Below are positions 43,460-51,472 of a stretch of DNA of 64,000 bases, piece by piece (the stretch's first letter is position 1; each line of letters opens with the position of its first letter). A program made the translations under genes and the position numbers. The DNA is from an uncultured Eubacterium sp. (GTDB lineage: Bacteria > Bacillota > Clostridia > Lachnospirales > Lachnospiraceae): contig NZ_CALGRE010000054.1 in the NCBI RefSeq assembly GCF_937958975.1, forward strand, positions 1 to 64,000, read 5' to 3'. The notes beneath the pieces were generated by a model. The model was not told where the DNA came from and searched no databases. It saw only the letters and a list, made by a program, of their open reading frames with translations.

Positions 43460-44148
43460 TATGCTTCCTCCTTTTCATCTTTATTACAAGTTTCATATTC
43501 TTTTCCGCAACCGGAACAGCCCGCGCAGCCTGCTTCACACTGCAGCTTCCTTGGTTTCTTTCCTCTGCTCAACCGAATCTGATTTTGAATTGCTATCATA
43601 AATGCCAATACAAAGAATGCACCCGGCGCCATAACAAAAATTCCGATACCATCCCAATGAGGTATGGAAACCCCTAAGATGGTTCCTGCACCTAATATTT
43701 CTCTAAAACCACCAAGCAATGATAAAGCAATCGTAAAACCAAGTCCCATACCGATTCCATCAAATACAGATGGCAACACAGGATTCTTGGATGCAAAACT
43801 TTCTGCTCTTCCCAAAATTATACAGTTTACTACAATAAGAGGAATATAAATACCAAGTGCACTGTTGAGTGATGGTAAATATGCCTCTAACAAAAATTGT
43901 AAAATTGTTACAAAACTTGCTACAATTACGATAAATGCAGGTACTCTGACACCGTTCGGTATTATTTTTCTCAACAATGATATTACAAGATTAGACATTA
44001 CCAATACAGCCGTTGTACTCAAACCCATTCCTGCACCATTTATCAAAGAAGAGGTAACTGCAAGAGTCGGACACATGCCGAGAACCAGTACAAAAGTAGG
44101 GTTTTCTTTGATAATACCATTATATAAACGCTCTATACATTTTCCCAT
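43459..44148 (-). CDS. rnfE: Rnf complex subunit RnfE
   Basis: The 229-residue, six-helix protein is the partner of RnfA (LVLGMCPTLAVTSSLINGAG, PLIVVNCIILGRAE, GGFREILGAGTILG). The C-terminal tail is cysteine-rich (CEAGCAGCSGCGKEYETC), a variable feature in Clostridia that may bind metal. It overlaps rnfG and rnfA by one base each. Confidence 0.95.
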   Translation of the reverse strand: MGKCIERLYNGIIKENPTFVLVLGMCPTLAVTSSLINGAGMGLSTTAVLVMSNLVISLLRKIIPNGVRVPAFIVIVASFVTILQFLLEAYLPSLNSALGIYIPLIVVNCIILGRAESFASKNPVLPSVFDGIGMGLGFTIALSLLGGFREILGAGTILGVSIPHWDGIGIFVMAPGAFFVLAFMIAIQNQIRLSRGKKPRKLQCEAGCAGCSGCGKEYETCNKDEKEEA

Positions 44149-44804
44149 TACCTGCCACCTCCTATGATATATTCAACGCAATAAATTGCCGCATTCACAC
44201 CATGAACAACTGCGTTAGAAGTAATTGTGGCACTGCTGATAGCATTAATTTCATTATCTGACGATGCGCCGCTTTTTTCATATTGAAAAAAATCAACCTT
44301 TTTATTCCCAAACTGCGATTTAAAATCATCCGCATCTGCTTTCATTCCAAGTCCCGGTGTTTCACAGAGAGAGAGGAACGAGATTCCAATCACAGTACCA
44401 TCTTCCTTAATTCCTACAGTCATTTGGAGCGAGCCATCATAGGCTTCATGATCTGTAACAGTCACAATATAACCGATACTATTTCCCTCTTTATCATAAG
44501 CATTAGCAACACTGTCTATCGTTGCATTAAATGACTTTATTGCTGAGATATTATTTTTACTTTCATTTTCTTTTACTTTATCCTGAATAAATTGATATGC
44601 GGGTGTATCTGCGTTAGCAAAATCTGTTTTTATATAATCAAATCGCTCCATTCCCGGCATTACAGACTCATATGCCGCTAACATAGTCTTTTGTTCCTGA
44701 TTTTTTCTCGCTTCCGATGTCACGTTATATACAAAGCCAAGTCCAAGTCCCGCCACCAATGTAATGGCAAACAATATTAATGTATTTTTAATAATCGCTT
44801 TCAT
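44148..44804 (-). CDS. rnfG: Rnf complex subunit RnfG (covalent FMN)
   Basis: The 218-residue protein has one N-terminal membrane helix and an extracytoplasmic FMN-binding domain. The flavin-attachment motif is INAISSATITSNAV, whose Thr (SAT) is the expected site of ApbE-made phosphoester-FMN. CETPGLGMKA is also typical. The gap to rnfD is one base. Confidence 0.95.
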   Translation of the reverse strand: MKAIIKNTLILFAITLVAGLGLGFVYNVTSEARKNQEQKTMLAAYESVMPGMERFDYIKTDFANADTPAYQFIQDKVKENESKNNISAIKSFNATIDSVANAYDKEGNSIGYIVTVTDHEAYDGSLQMTVGIKEDGTVIGISFLSLCETPGLGMKADADDFKSQFGNKKVDFFQYEKSGASSDNEINAISSATITSNAVVHGVNAAIYCVEYIIGGGR

Positions 44805-44805
44805 A

Positions 44806-45780
44806 TTATTTGCCTCCTTTCATCTTAACCACACCAAAAGCCTTTGGAATCGACCATTTTTCAATGAGTGGAACCAAAAGATTACAGAAAATAATTGCAT
44901 AGGACACACCCTCTGCTGTATTTCCAAAAGTTCTGAAAACAGCTGTAAGAACACCTAAACAAATTCCAAAAATATATCTCCCTGATTTTGTGATAGGTGA
45001 TGTAGTGTAATCTGTCGCCATAAAGAAAGCACCAAAAATCAATCCACCACCACATAAATGCATACATAAAAATTCAATATCCGTACTGCCATGAAACAAC
45101 ATAATACAAACAGCAAAAACCAAAATATATGTAATCGGTATTCTTAAATCAATTATTTTTCTTACAGTAAGATACAATACGCCTATTAATAGTGCAATAA
45201 TACTCGTTTCGCCAATTGTACCCGAATGGTTACCAAGAAACATATCAAGTAGCGGAGAAGAACTTTCTCCCATGTTTTTCAATGCCGTAAGAGGTGTAGC
45301 GCTGGTTGCAGCATCTACTCCGCTTACGTCTTTCGGGAAAAATGCCGTCATATTCCCTGCAAAACTAAGCATCAAAAAGCATCTGGCACCAAGCGCCGGA
45401 TTCATAAAATTTTGCCCCAATCCGCCAAATAACTGTTTTACAATAATGATTGCAAAGGCTCCGCCCAGCGCTGCCTTCCAATAAGGAAACGTACAAGGCA
45501 GATTAAGCGCTAAAATCATACCGGTTACTACCGCACTCAAATCAAAAATTGTAATTGTTTGATCTGAAATTGTCGTATAGATATATTCAGCAGCCACACA
45601 GGATATCACTGTCACTATAATAAGTAATGCTGAGTGAACTGCATACTTCATTCCAAAAAGATTCCCTGCATTGTATATTCCGAAAATTGTTGCCGGCAGT
45701 AATGCAATAATCACATCACGCATAATGGTCTGCGTTGTTAGTTTCGCCTTTACATGAGGGCTTGAAGATACATTATACAT
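44806..45780 (-). CDS. rnfD: Rnf complex subunit RnfD (covalent FMN)
   Basis: The 324-residue protein has about nine or ten helices and resembles NqrB/RnfD (NPALGARCFLMLSFAG, MATDYTTSPITKSGR). The flavinylation site is VDAATSATPLTAL (Thr in SAT). RnfD is the likely ion channel, coupling electron flow to Na+ or H+ export. Confidence 0.96.
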   Translation of the reverse strand: MYNVSSSPHVKAKLTTQTIMRDVIIALLPATIFGIYNAGNLFGMKYAVHSALLIIVTVISCVAAEYIYTTISDQTITIFDLSAVVTGMILALNLPCTFPYWKAALGGAFAIIIVKQLFGGLGQNFMNPALGARCFLMLSFAGNMTAFFPKDVSGVDAATSATPLTALKNMGESSSPLLDMFLGNHSGTIGETSIIALLIGVLYLTVRKIIDLRIPITYILVFAVCIMLFHGSTDIEFLCMHLCGGGLIFGAFFMATDYTTSPITKSGRYIFGICLGVLTAVFRTFGNTAEGVSYAIIFCNLLVPLIEKWSIPKAFGVVKMKGGK

Positions 45781-45792
45781 TTTTACTCACCC

Positions 45793-47106
45793 TTACCCTT
45801 TCCTGTGTGCTGCCTGCACTTTTTTCTTCATCGTTCTAACTGACTGTGTAATATTTCTATTCGCAGGACAGTTGAAATTACAAGTTCCACACTCAATACA
45901 CTCCATACCATGCATTTTCACAAAGCTTTCCATGTCATCTGCCGCCGCAGCCTGAGCAAGCTTTGCACAGATAAGCCCCTCCGGACATACCTGAGCACAT
46001 TTACCACAGTTTAAACAATTTGTGACTGTAGCATGTGCAATCTCATCCCGTTGAAACGCAAGAATCGCTGAGGAACCTTTTATCACCGGAACATCTAGCG
46101 TAAACATTGCCTGCCCCATCATTGGACCACCGGATAAAACTTTCTCTACATTCTCTTTTATTCCGCCTGCTTCCTCCACAACCAAAGCATGGCTTGTTCC
46201 AAAAGGAACCTCTAAATTACACGGTTGACCTATCCCGTCACCGGAAACAGTAACGATTCGCTCTGTCAAAGGCTTGTAAAACTTTACCGCTCTGTATATA
46301 TTGTAGACAGTGTCTACATTATCAACAATACAACCCGCATCTGCCGGAAGCATTGAGGAATTGATTTTTCTATGTGTTATGGCATAAATGATATGCCGCT
46401 CTGACCCTTGTGGATATTTCGTCTTTAAAGCTGCAACTTCTATTTTATTTTCATTATCTGTAAGCTTTTTTAAATTTTCTATTACATCCGGTTTATTATT
46501 TTCCACCGCAATAACGCCTTTAGCATTTTCAAAAAGCTGTAACATTATTTTTAATCCTTCTATTACTTCCTGAGGCTGTTCCACCAGTCTCCTGTAATCA
46601 GAAGTAATATATGGTTCGCATTCCGCCGCATTTACAATAACATAATCAATAGCATTCTCATCCTTAGGTGCCAGCTTAACATGTGTAGGAAAACATGCAC
46701 CTCCTAGACCTACCACTCCACAATCCTTTACGGCTTCCCTGATATATTCTTTCGTCCAAGGCTCTTTTTTTGCCTCGTACACAAACTCTTCATATTCTCC
46801 GTCATTTTCAATTATAACAGATAGCACTTTGCTTCCATTTGGTACAAGCCTTTGTTCGATTTTCTTTACTATCCCTGACACGGAGGAATGAATGTTTGCT
46901 GATATAAACCCATCTGCCGCAGCAATCAGTTCCCCTTTTAAGACTCTCTGTCCTGCTTCTACAACAGGCTTCGCCGGAGAACCAATATGCTGGGAAAGCG
47001 GCAATACCACTTCATCTCCCGGAAAAATCTGCCTAACAGACACGTCTTTCGACAGTTCTTTTCCATCATATGGATGAACTCCGCCTTTAAATGTTAGAAT
47101 AGACAT
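45793..47106 (-). CDS. rnfC: Rnf complex subunit RnfC (NADH/FMN, two 4Fe-4S)
   Basis: The 437-residue soluble subunit has the Nqo1-like NADH/FMN region (VGLGGACFPTHVKL, VNAAECEPYITSDYRRL) and two 4Fe-4S motifs (CLNCGKCAQVCPEGLIC, CIECGTCNFNCP). It reduces NAD+ at the end of the electron path. It is the first gene of the rnfCDGEAB operon, with AGAGG seven bases before ATG 47106; an upstream in-frame start is unsupported. Confidence 0.96.
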   Translation of the reverse strand: MSILTFKGGVHPYDGKELSKDVSVRQIFPGDEVVLPLSQHIGSPAKPVVEAGQRVLKGELIAAADGFISANIHSSVSGIVKKIEQRLVPNGSKVLSVIIENDGEYEEFVYEAKKEPWTKEYIREAVKDCGVVGLGGACFPTHVKLAPKDENAIDYVIVNAAECEPYITSDYRRLVEQPQEVIEGLKIMLQLFENAKGVIAVENNKPDVIENLKKLTDNENKIEVAALKTKYPQGSERHIIYAITHRKINSSMLPADAGCIVDNVDTVYNIYRAVKFYKPLTERIVTVSGDGIGQPCNLEVPFGTSHALVVEEAGGIKENVEKVLSGGPMMGQAMFTLDVPVIKGSSAILAFQRDEIAHATVTNCLNCGKCAQVCPEGLICAKLAQAAAADDMESFVKMHGMECIECGTCNFNCPANRNITQSVRTMKKKVQAAHRKG

Positions 47107-47199
47107 TTTAATACCTCTTTTCAATTTATTTCAATACCAATAAATAATAATGGCATATATATCAAAACCCATTTTTCGCTATAAATCCCCATCTGTTCT

Positions 47200-47228
47200 A
47201 TAATAATACTTTTTGTCAATTTCTTCAA
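47200..47228 (-). promoter_or_regulatory. Candidate promoter of the rnf operon
   Basis: Minus-strand TTGAAG (47223-47228) and TATTAT (47200-47205) are 17 bases apart, about 95 bases before rnfC. A TTGACA nearby has no -10 at a usable distance. Confidence 0.4.
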
Positions 47229-47344
47229 TGGGAAAGGCTAGTACTTATTTTTCAAAAAAATAAAATGAATTATTTAAAGTTATTCAAGCAAACATAAGAA
47301 AATGCTGCTATTCTCAAAAGAGTAAAACAGTATTCTAATTTATA

Positions 47345-47374
47345 TTGTCAATTACAAAAAAAATATGATAATAT
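47345..47374 (+). promoter_or_regulatory. Promoter of the RNase H-like gene, possibly giving a leaderless mRNA
   Basis: TTGTCA (47345-47350) and TAATAT (47369-47374) are 18 bases apart. The expected start point, about 7 bases after the -10, coincides with the ATG at 47381. Confidence 0.55.
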
Positions 47375-47380
47375 AAATAT

Positions 47381-48517
47381 ATGTTAGTAATTAGAGATAA
47401 AGCAAATACAAAAATTGAATATCCAATTTCTGAGATAGCAGATACCGATAAAGTTTTATTTTTTGATATTGAGACAACCGGCTTTTCTAGAAAATATTGT
47501 AATGTTTATTTAATTGGCTGTATGTATTTTTCAGGAAAAGAATTATCGTACATACAATGGCTTGCCGAGAATTTCAATGATGAGGCAAACGTCCTCATGG
47601 CTTTCCATAAATTTATACAAAATTTTAATACAATCATACATTTTAATGGAAATAATTTTGACATACCTTTTGTAAAAGAACGTGGCGCAAAATATAAATT
47701 AGACTTTTGTTTTGAAAACTTTAAAAGTATTGATATTTACAAACCATTGTCCAGACTCAATCATATTTTAAAAATGGAAAATCTCAAGCAAAAATCCTTT
47801 GAAAAAAAATTATCAATCCATCGTGAAGACCCATTCTCCGGTGGAGATTTAATAGAAGTTTATAAACAATATGTAGAAACAAAGGATGAGCGCCTCATTT
47901 TTCCATTACTCCTCCACAATCGCGAAGATGTGTTCAATATGGGAAAACTGATATCTCTTCTATCCATTGGCGATTTATTTGAGAAAAAATTCACATTAAT
48001 CGATTATGAATTTCAAGATTACAAAAATATAAATGGAGAAGTTGAAAAAGAATTATTAATTCATTTAGAATTAGAGAATCCTATTCCCTTTCCGTTATCC
48101 TATCATTACACTATCCATTTAAACGCAAATGATAATCGGGCAGTTATAACGATTCCTATTATTTATGGTACCTACAAATACTTTTTCTCGAATCCAAAGG
48201 ATTATTATTATCTTATCCTGGAAGATAAAGCAGTCCACAAAAGTATTTCAGGTTTTGTAGATAAACAATATCGAAAACAGGCAACTGCCTCTACATGTTA
48301 TGAAAAGTTTTCCGGAGAATTTTTACCCGTATTTGATTTGAAAAATTCAGCTTGGACACATATTTTAAAAGAAGATTATAAATCAAAATCAGGATTTATC
48401 CAATCCAATACCCTGAATGATAATAATATCTCTTCCTATGTGTACTCTATTCTGGATTATATAAACGAAAAACCTCAAATGACCGGAAGCGGCATCAGCC
48501 GCATTCCGGGATTGTAA
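47381..48517 (+). CDS. YprB-type ribonuclease H-like 3'-5' exonuclease domain protein
   Basis: The 378-residue protein has an RNase H-like DEDD exonuclease domain (~25-200): VLFFDIETTGFSRKYCN (DxE), IIHFNGNNFDIPFVKER (second Asp) and LLLHNREDVFNMGKL (last Asp). These match the YprB/RNase_H_2 group. The C-terminal ~170 residues form a beta-rich domain I do not recognise. No ribosome binding site is visible, only an AT-rich stretch, and the promoter places transcription at or near the ATG. Biological role unknown; DNA or RNA processing is likely. Confidence 0.82.
   Translation: MLVIRDKANTKIEYPISEIADTDKVLFFDIETTGFSRKYCNVYLIGCMYFSGKELSYIQWLAENFNDEANVLMAFHKFIQNFNTIIHFNGNNFDIPFVKERGAKYKLDFCFENFKSIDIYKPLSRLNHILKMENLKQKSFEKKLSIHREDPFSGGDLIEVYKQYVETKDERLIFPLLLHNREDVFNMGKLISLLSIGDLFEKKFTLIDYEFQDYKNINGEVEKELLIHLELENPIPFPLSYHYTIHLNANDNRAVITIPIIYGTYKYFFSNPKDYYYLILEDKAVHKSISGFVDKQYRKQATASTCYEKFSGEFLPVFDLKNSAWTHILKEDYKSKSGFIQSNTLNDNNISSYVYSILDYINEKPQMTGSGISRIPGL
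48483..48509 (+). other. GC-rich hairpin at the 3' end of the RNase H-like gene
   Basis: CCGGAAGCGGC (48483-48493) pairs with GCCGC-A-TTCCGG (48498-48509) with one bulged A and loop ATCA. It lies in the last codons of an otherwise very AT-rich gene. No T-run follows. Confidence 0.6.
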
Positions 48518-48583
48518 GCGGCCGTCAAATGTCCATCTATGCAAGCATGATTTCCATTTTCCTCGTCGCCATCACAAAAAGAA

Positions 48584-48609
48584 AGAGGTTCACATCTAAG
48601 TGAACCTCT
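48584..48609. terminator. Hairpin terminator of the SASP gene
   Basis: AGAGGTTCAC (48584-48593) pairs with GTGAACCTCT (48600-48609), 22 bases after the SASP stop; the minus-strand side runs into TTCTTTTTGTG. It may also stop plus-strand transcription from the RNase H-like gene. Confidence 0.8.
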
Positions 48610-48631
48610 CTGTTTCAGAAAAAACAAAATG

Positions 48632-48832
48632 TTATTTACCGCTCATCTGTCTTTCCTGAGCTTCAATCATCTTCTTAACCATCTGTCCACCAACAGAACC
48701 AGCCTGAGCTGATGTTAAGTTACCATTGTAACCATCTGTAAGCTGAACACCTACTTCTGATGCACACTCCATTTTGAATCTGTTCATAGCACTCTTTGCT
48801 TCTGGAACATTAACCTTGTTTGAATTACTCAT
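48632..48832 (-). CDS. Alpha/beta-type small acid-soluble spore protein
   Basis: The 66-residue protein has the SASP core MNRFKMECASEVGVQL (the germination protease cuts in this region) and SAQAGSVGGQMVKKMIEAQE. It coats and protects spore DNA and is degraded on germination. GGAGG lies 8 bases before ATG 48832. A CATAATA about 85 bases upstream could be a sigma-G -10, but its -35 is weak. It is good evidence that the organism sporulates. Confidence 0.95.
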   Translation of the reverse strand: MSNSNKVNVPEAKSAMNRFKMECASEVGVQLTDGYNGNLTSAQAGSVGGQMVKKMIEAQERQMSGK

Positions 48833-48990
48833 TTCAATTACCTCCATTTTTCATATTAGAAATTTAGAAATTGTAACCAAGCTTCAATTGAATTTTTGTT
48901 ACAATAGTATTATGTGAAAAAAGAAGATTAATAAACTGGTAACTTGTTGTTAATTTGACATTTTTTTCTTACTTGTTTCAAATATAATTT

Positions 48991-50370
48991 TTATGATAAT
49001 GTTTTTTCTTTTAACTTAGTAACTATTGTACTAAATTTCATACCGTTTGATGCCTTTATTAAAACAGTATCACCTTCTTTAATATAGTCTTCAATTTTTG
49101 TCATAAAATCTTCTTTATGGGCAAAATGCAAAACATGCCCACTTCCCCTTTTTGCTGCTTCTGCAATATTTCTTGACAAATTTCCAATACAGATAACTAA
49201 ATCAATACCGAGTTTTGCCGCTTCTTCTCCTACCTGCGCATGTAATTCTACTTCATTTTTTCCCAATTCAAACATATCTCCTAAAACAGCAACTTTTCTG
49301 CCTTGTGCCTTGGACAACACATTTAAAGAAGCCTTCATCGACATAGGATTCGCATTGTAACAGTCATCAATGACAGTTATTCCATGTGCAGTAAAAATAT
49401 TATTTCTACCATTAATAGCCTTTAATTTTCTAATTCCTCTATCAACTTCCTCCAATGTCATATCAAAATGTACACCAATACATGTTGCTGCCATAACATT
49501 GTAAAGCATATGAAACCCCGGAATTGGTATTACTGTTTTCAAAATATCATCGAAATATTTTATTTCTACCTCTGTACCTAAAACACCATTTTCTTTATAT
49601 GTAATGATACTGATATCCTGTCTTGAATGTATTCCAAAAAATAACGGACTTTTCCCCTTAACCTGATGAATTTGAATCAATTTATCATCATCACCATTTA
49701 ATACAACAAAGCAGTCTTCTTTTGCATAATCAAATATTTCTGTTTTTGCACGGAATACACCATCTCTATCTCCTAAGTTTTCTAAATGACATGTTCCGAT
49801 ATTTGTTATCACGCAGACATCCGGCTTGGATACCTTTGCCAATCTGTGCATTTCCTCAAAATCACTGATACCCATTTCAATTACCGCAATCTCATGATAA
49901 TTTCTTATTTTTAAAATTGTAAGAGGCATTCCGATCTCATTATTATAATTCCCTTCCGTTTTTAACACTTGATATTTTTCGCTCAAAACAGAAGCGATAA
50001 TTTCTTTTGTACTTGTTTTTCCTACACTGCCAGTGATTCCAATAATTTTACAAGATAACTGTTCTCTGTAAAATTCAGCAATATCTTTTAATGCCTCTGC
50101 CACAGAATCTACTTTAATATAGGGACCACATACGTTTTCTAAATCTTTCTCAGATAATGTACAGGAAGCTCCTTTTTCAAATACTTGTGGAATAAAATCG
50201 TGTCCATCGACCCTGGCTCCCACAAATGGTAAATACAAGAATCCTTCTTTTATCAGTCTGCTGTCCTTTTCAACACCAGTGATTTCTTTTTCTTTTAGAT
50301 TTTCGTCTCCAAAATAAACACCATTGCACGCTTTTGCAATATTACTGAGTGTCATATTTTTTAATCCCAT
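48991..50370 (-). CDS. murF: UDP-MurNAc-tripeptide D-Ala-D-Ala ligase MurF
   Basis: The 459-residue Mur ligase has the ATP loop GITGSVGKTSTKEI, EGNYNNEIGMPLTIL, VIEMGISDFEEMHRL and FTAHGITVIDDCYNANPMSM. It adds the D-Ala-D-Ala dipeptide made by Ddl, whose gene lies 22 bases upstream. AGGAGG precedes ATG 50370. Confidence 0.96.
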   Translation of the reverse strand: MGLKNMTLSNIAKACNGVYFGDENLKEKEITGVEKDSRLIKEGFLYLPFVGARVDGHDFIPQVFEKGASCTLSEKDLENVCGPYIKVDSVAEALKDIAEFYREQLSCKIIGITGSVGKTSTKEIIASVLSEKYQVLKTEGNYNNEIGMPLTILKIRNYHEIAVIEMGISDFEEMHRLAKVSKPDVCVITNIGTCHLENLGDRDGVFRAKTEIFDYAKEDCFVVLNGDDDKLIQIHQVKGKSPLFFGIHSRQDISIITYKENGVLGTEVEIKYFDDILKTVIPIPGFHMLYNVMAATCIGVHFDMTLEEVDRGIRKLKAINGRNNIFTAHGITVIDDCYNANPMSMKASLNVLSKAQGRKVAVLGDMFELGKNEVELHAQVGEEAAKLGIDLVICIGNLSRNIAEAAKRGSGHVLHFAHKEDFMTKIEDYIKEGDTVLIKASNGMKFSTIVTKLKEKTLS

Positions 50371-50392
50371 ATTTGCCTCCTAATATTTTAAT

Positions 50393-51424
50393 CTACTGAT
50401 ATCTAGCTAACGATAACTCTATAATATTATCACAAAGTGTAGGATAATCTATGCCTATCGCCCTTGCTTCATCCGGAATCAGGCTTGTTGCTGTCATTCC
50501 CGGCAATGTATTAACTTCTAAACAATACATATTTCCCTGGCAATCCATCATGATATCGACTCTGGCATACGGCTCGCATCCGATAGCAGCATAAGCTTTT
50601 TCTGCTATCTTCATCATCTTTTCTGTCATTTCTTCATCTAAGTGTGCCGGACAGACATGAACAGTTGCGCCTTCTTTATATTTATTCTCATAATCATACC
50701 AGCCATCGTTCGGTATAATCTCAACAATCGGCAAAGCTTTATGATTGATTACACCTACTGAAAATTCTCTTCCATCAATATAATCTTCAATTAAAACCTG
50801 ACTGTCTAATGCAAAACAGGTATCAAGCGCCTCTTTATAATCACTCTCATCCTTAACTAAAACAACACCTACGCTGGAACCTCCGTTACATGCCTTTACA
50901 ACCACCGGAAATTTCATCCCATAGTCAGAAAGTTTCGTGCTGTCTCCTCTTTCAATCCATACACTTTTTGCCGTTGGCACATCTTTTGCTATAAATATTT
51001 GTTTTGTAACAGCTTTATCCATTCCCATAGCGCTTGCAAGATGTCCTGAACCGGTATATCTGATTCCAAATAAATCAAAAGCAGCCTGGCATTTTCCGTC
51101 TTCACCATTTTTTCCGTGCAATGCCAAAAATACAATATCCGCCTTCTTAGATATCTCAATTACATTTTCCCCAAAAAAACTATTTCTCATTTCTTCTATC
51201 TCGTTTACTTTACACGAAAGAGAGCAGATGTATTCTTTTTCTTTTTCAATATCATAACTCTTCTCTGCTTCCTCGAAAATATCAGTTTTATCTGTTCCGA
51301 AAAAAGCATCCAGTAATATCGCATTATGATTTTTCCGCCTTAATGCCTGGCATACATTGTAACCCGAATGAATGGAAACTTCTCTCTCTGTACTGTTTCC
51401 TCCGCATAAAACTACAATATTCAT
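50393..51424 (-). CDS. ddl: D-alanine--D-alanine ligase
   Basis: The 343-residue ATP-grasp enzyme has VVLCGGNSTEREVSIHSG, LHGKNGEDGKCQAAFDLFGI, VVKACNGGSSVGVVLV and LEVNTLPGMTATSLIP. It joins two D-Ala for the peptidoglycan stem. The order recG-ddl-murF with short gaps suggests one transcript. The ribosome binding site (TAGG) is weak. Confidence 0.96.
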   Translation of the reverse strand: MNIVVLCGGNSTEREVSIHSGYNVCQALRRKNHNAILLDAFFGTDKTDIFEEAEKSYDIEKEKEYICSLSCKVNEIEEMRNSFFGENVIEISKKADIVFLALHGKNGEDGKCQAAFDLFGIRYTGSGHLASAMGMDKAVTKQIFIAKDVPTAKSVWIERGDSTKLSDYGMKFPVVVKACNGGSSVGVVLVKDESDYKEALDTCFALDSQVLIEDYIDGREFSVGVINHKALPIVEIIPNDGWYDYENKYKEGATVHVCPAHLDEEMTEKMMKIAEKAYAAIGCEPYARVDIMMDCQGNMYCLEVNTLPGMTATSLIPDEARAIGIDYPTLCDNIIELSLARYQ

Positions 51425-51472
51425 AACCTACTCTTTATTATTAAAAAATAATAACTACTCCTTCCTCATAGT

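Noticed and set aside
48850..48960. Sigma-G promoter for the SASP gene
   Set aside because: CATAATA fits a -10 but no convincing -35 lies 17-18 bases upstream; left as a remark only.
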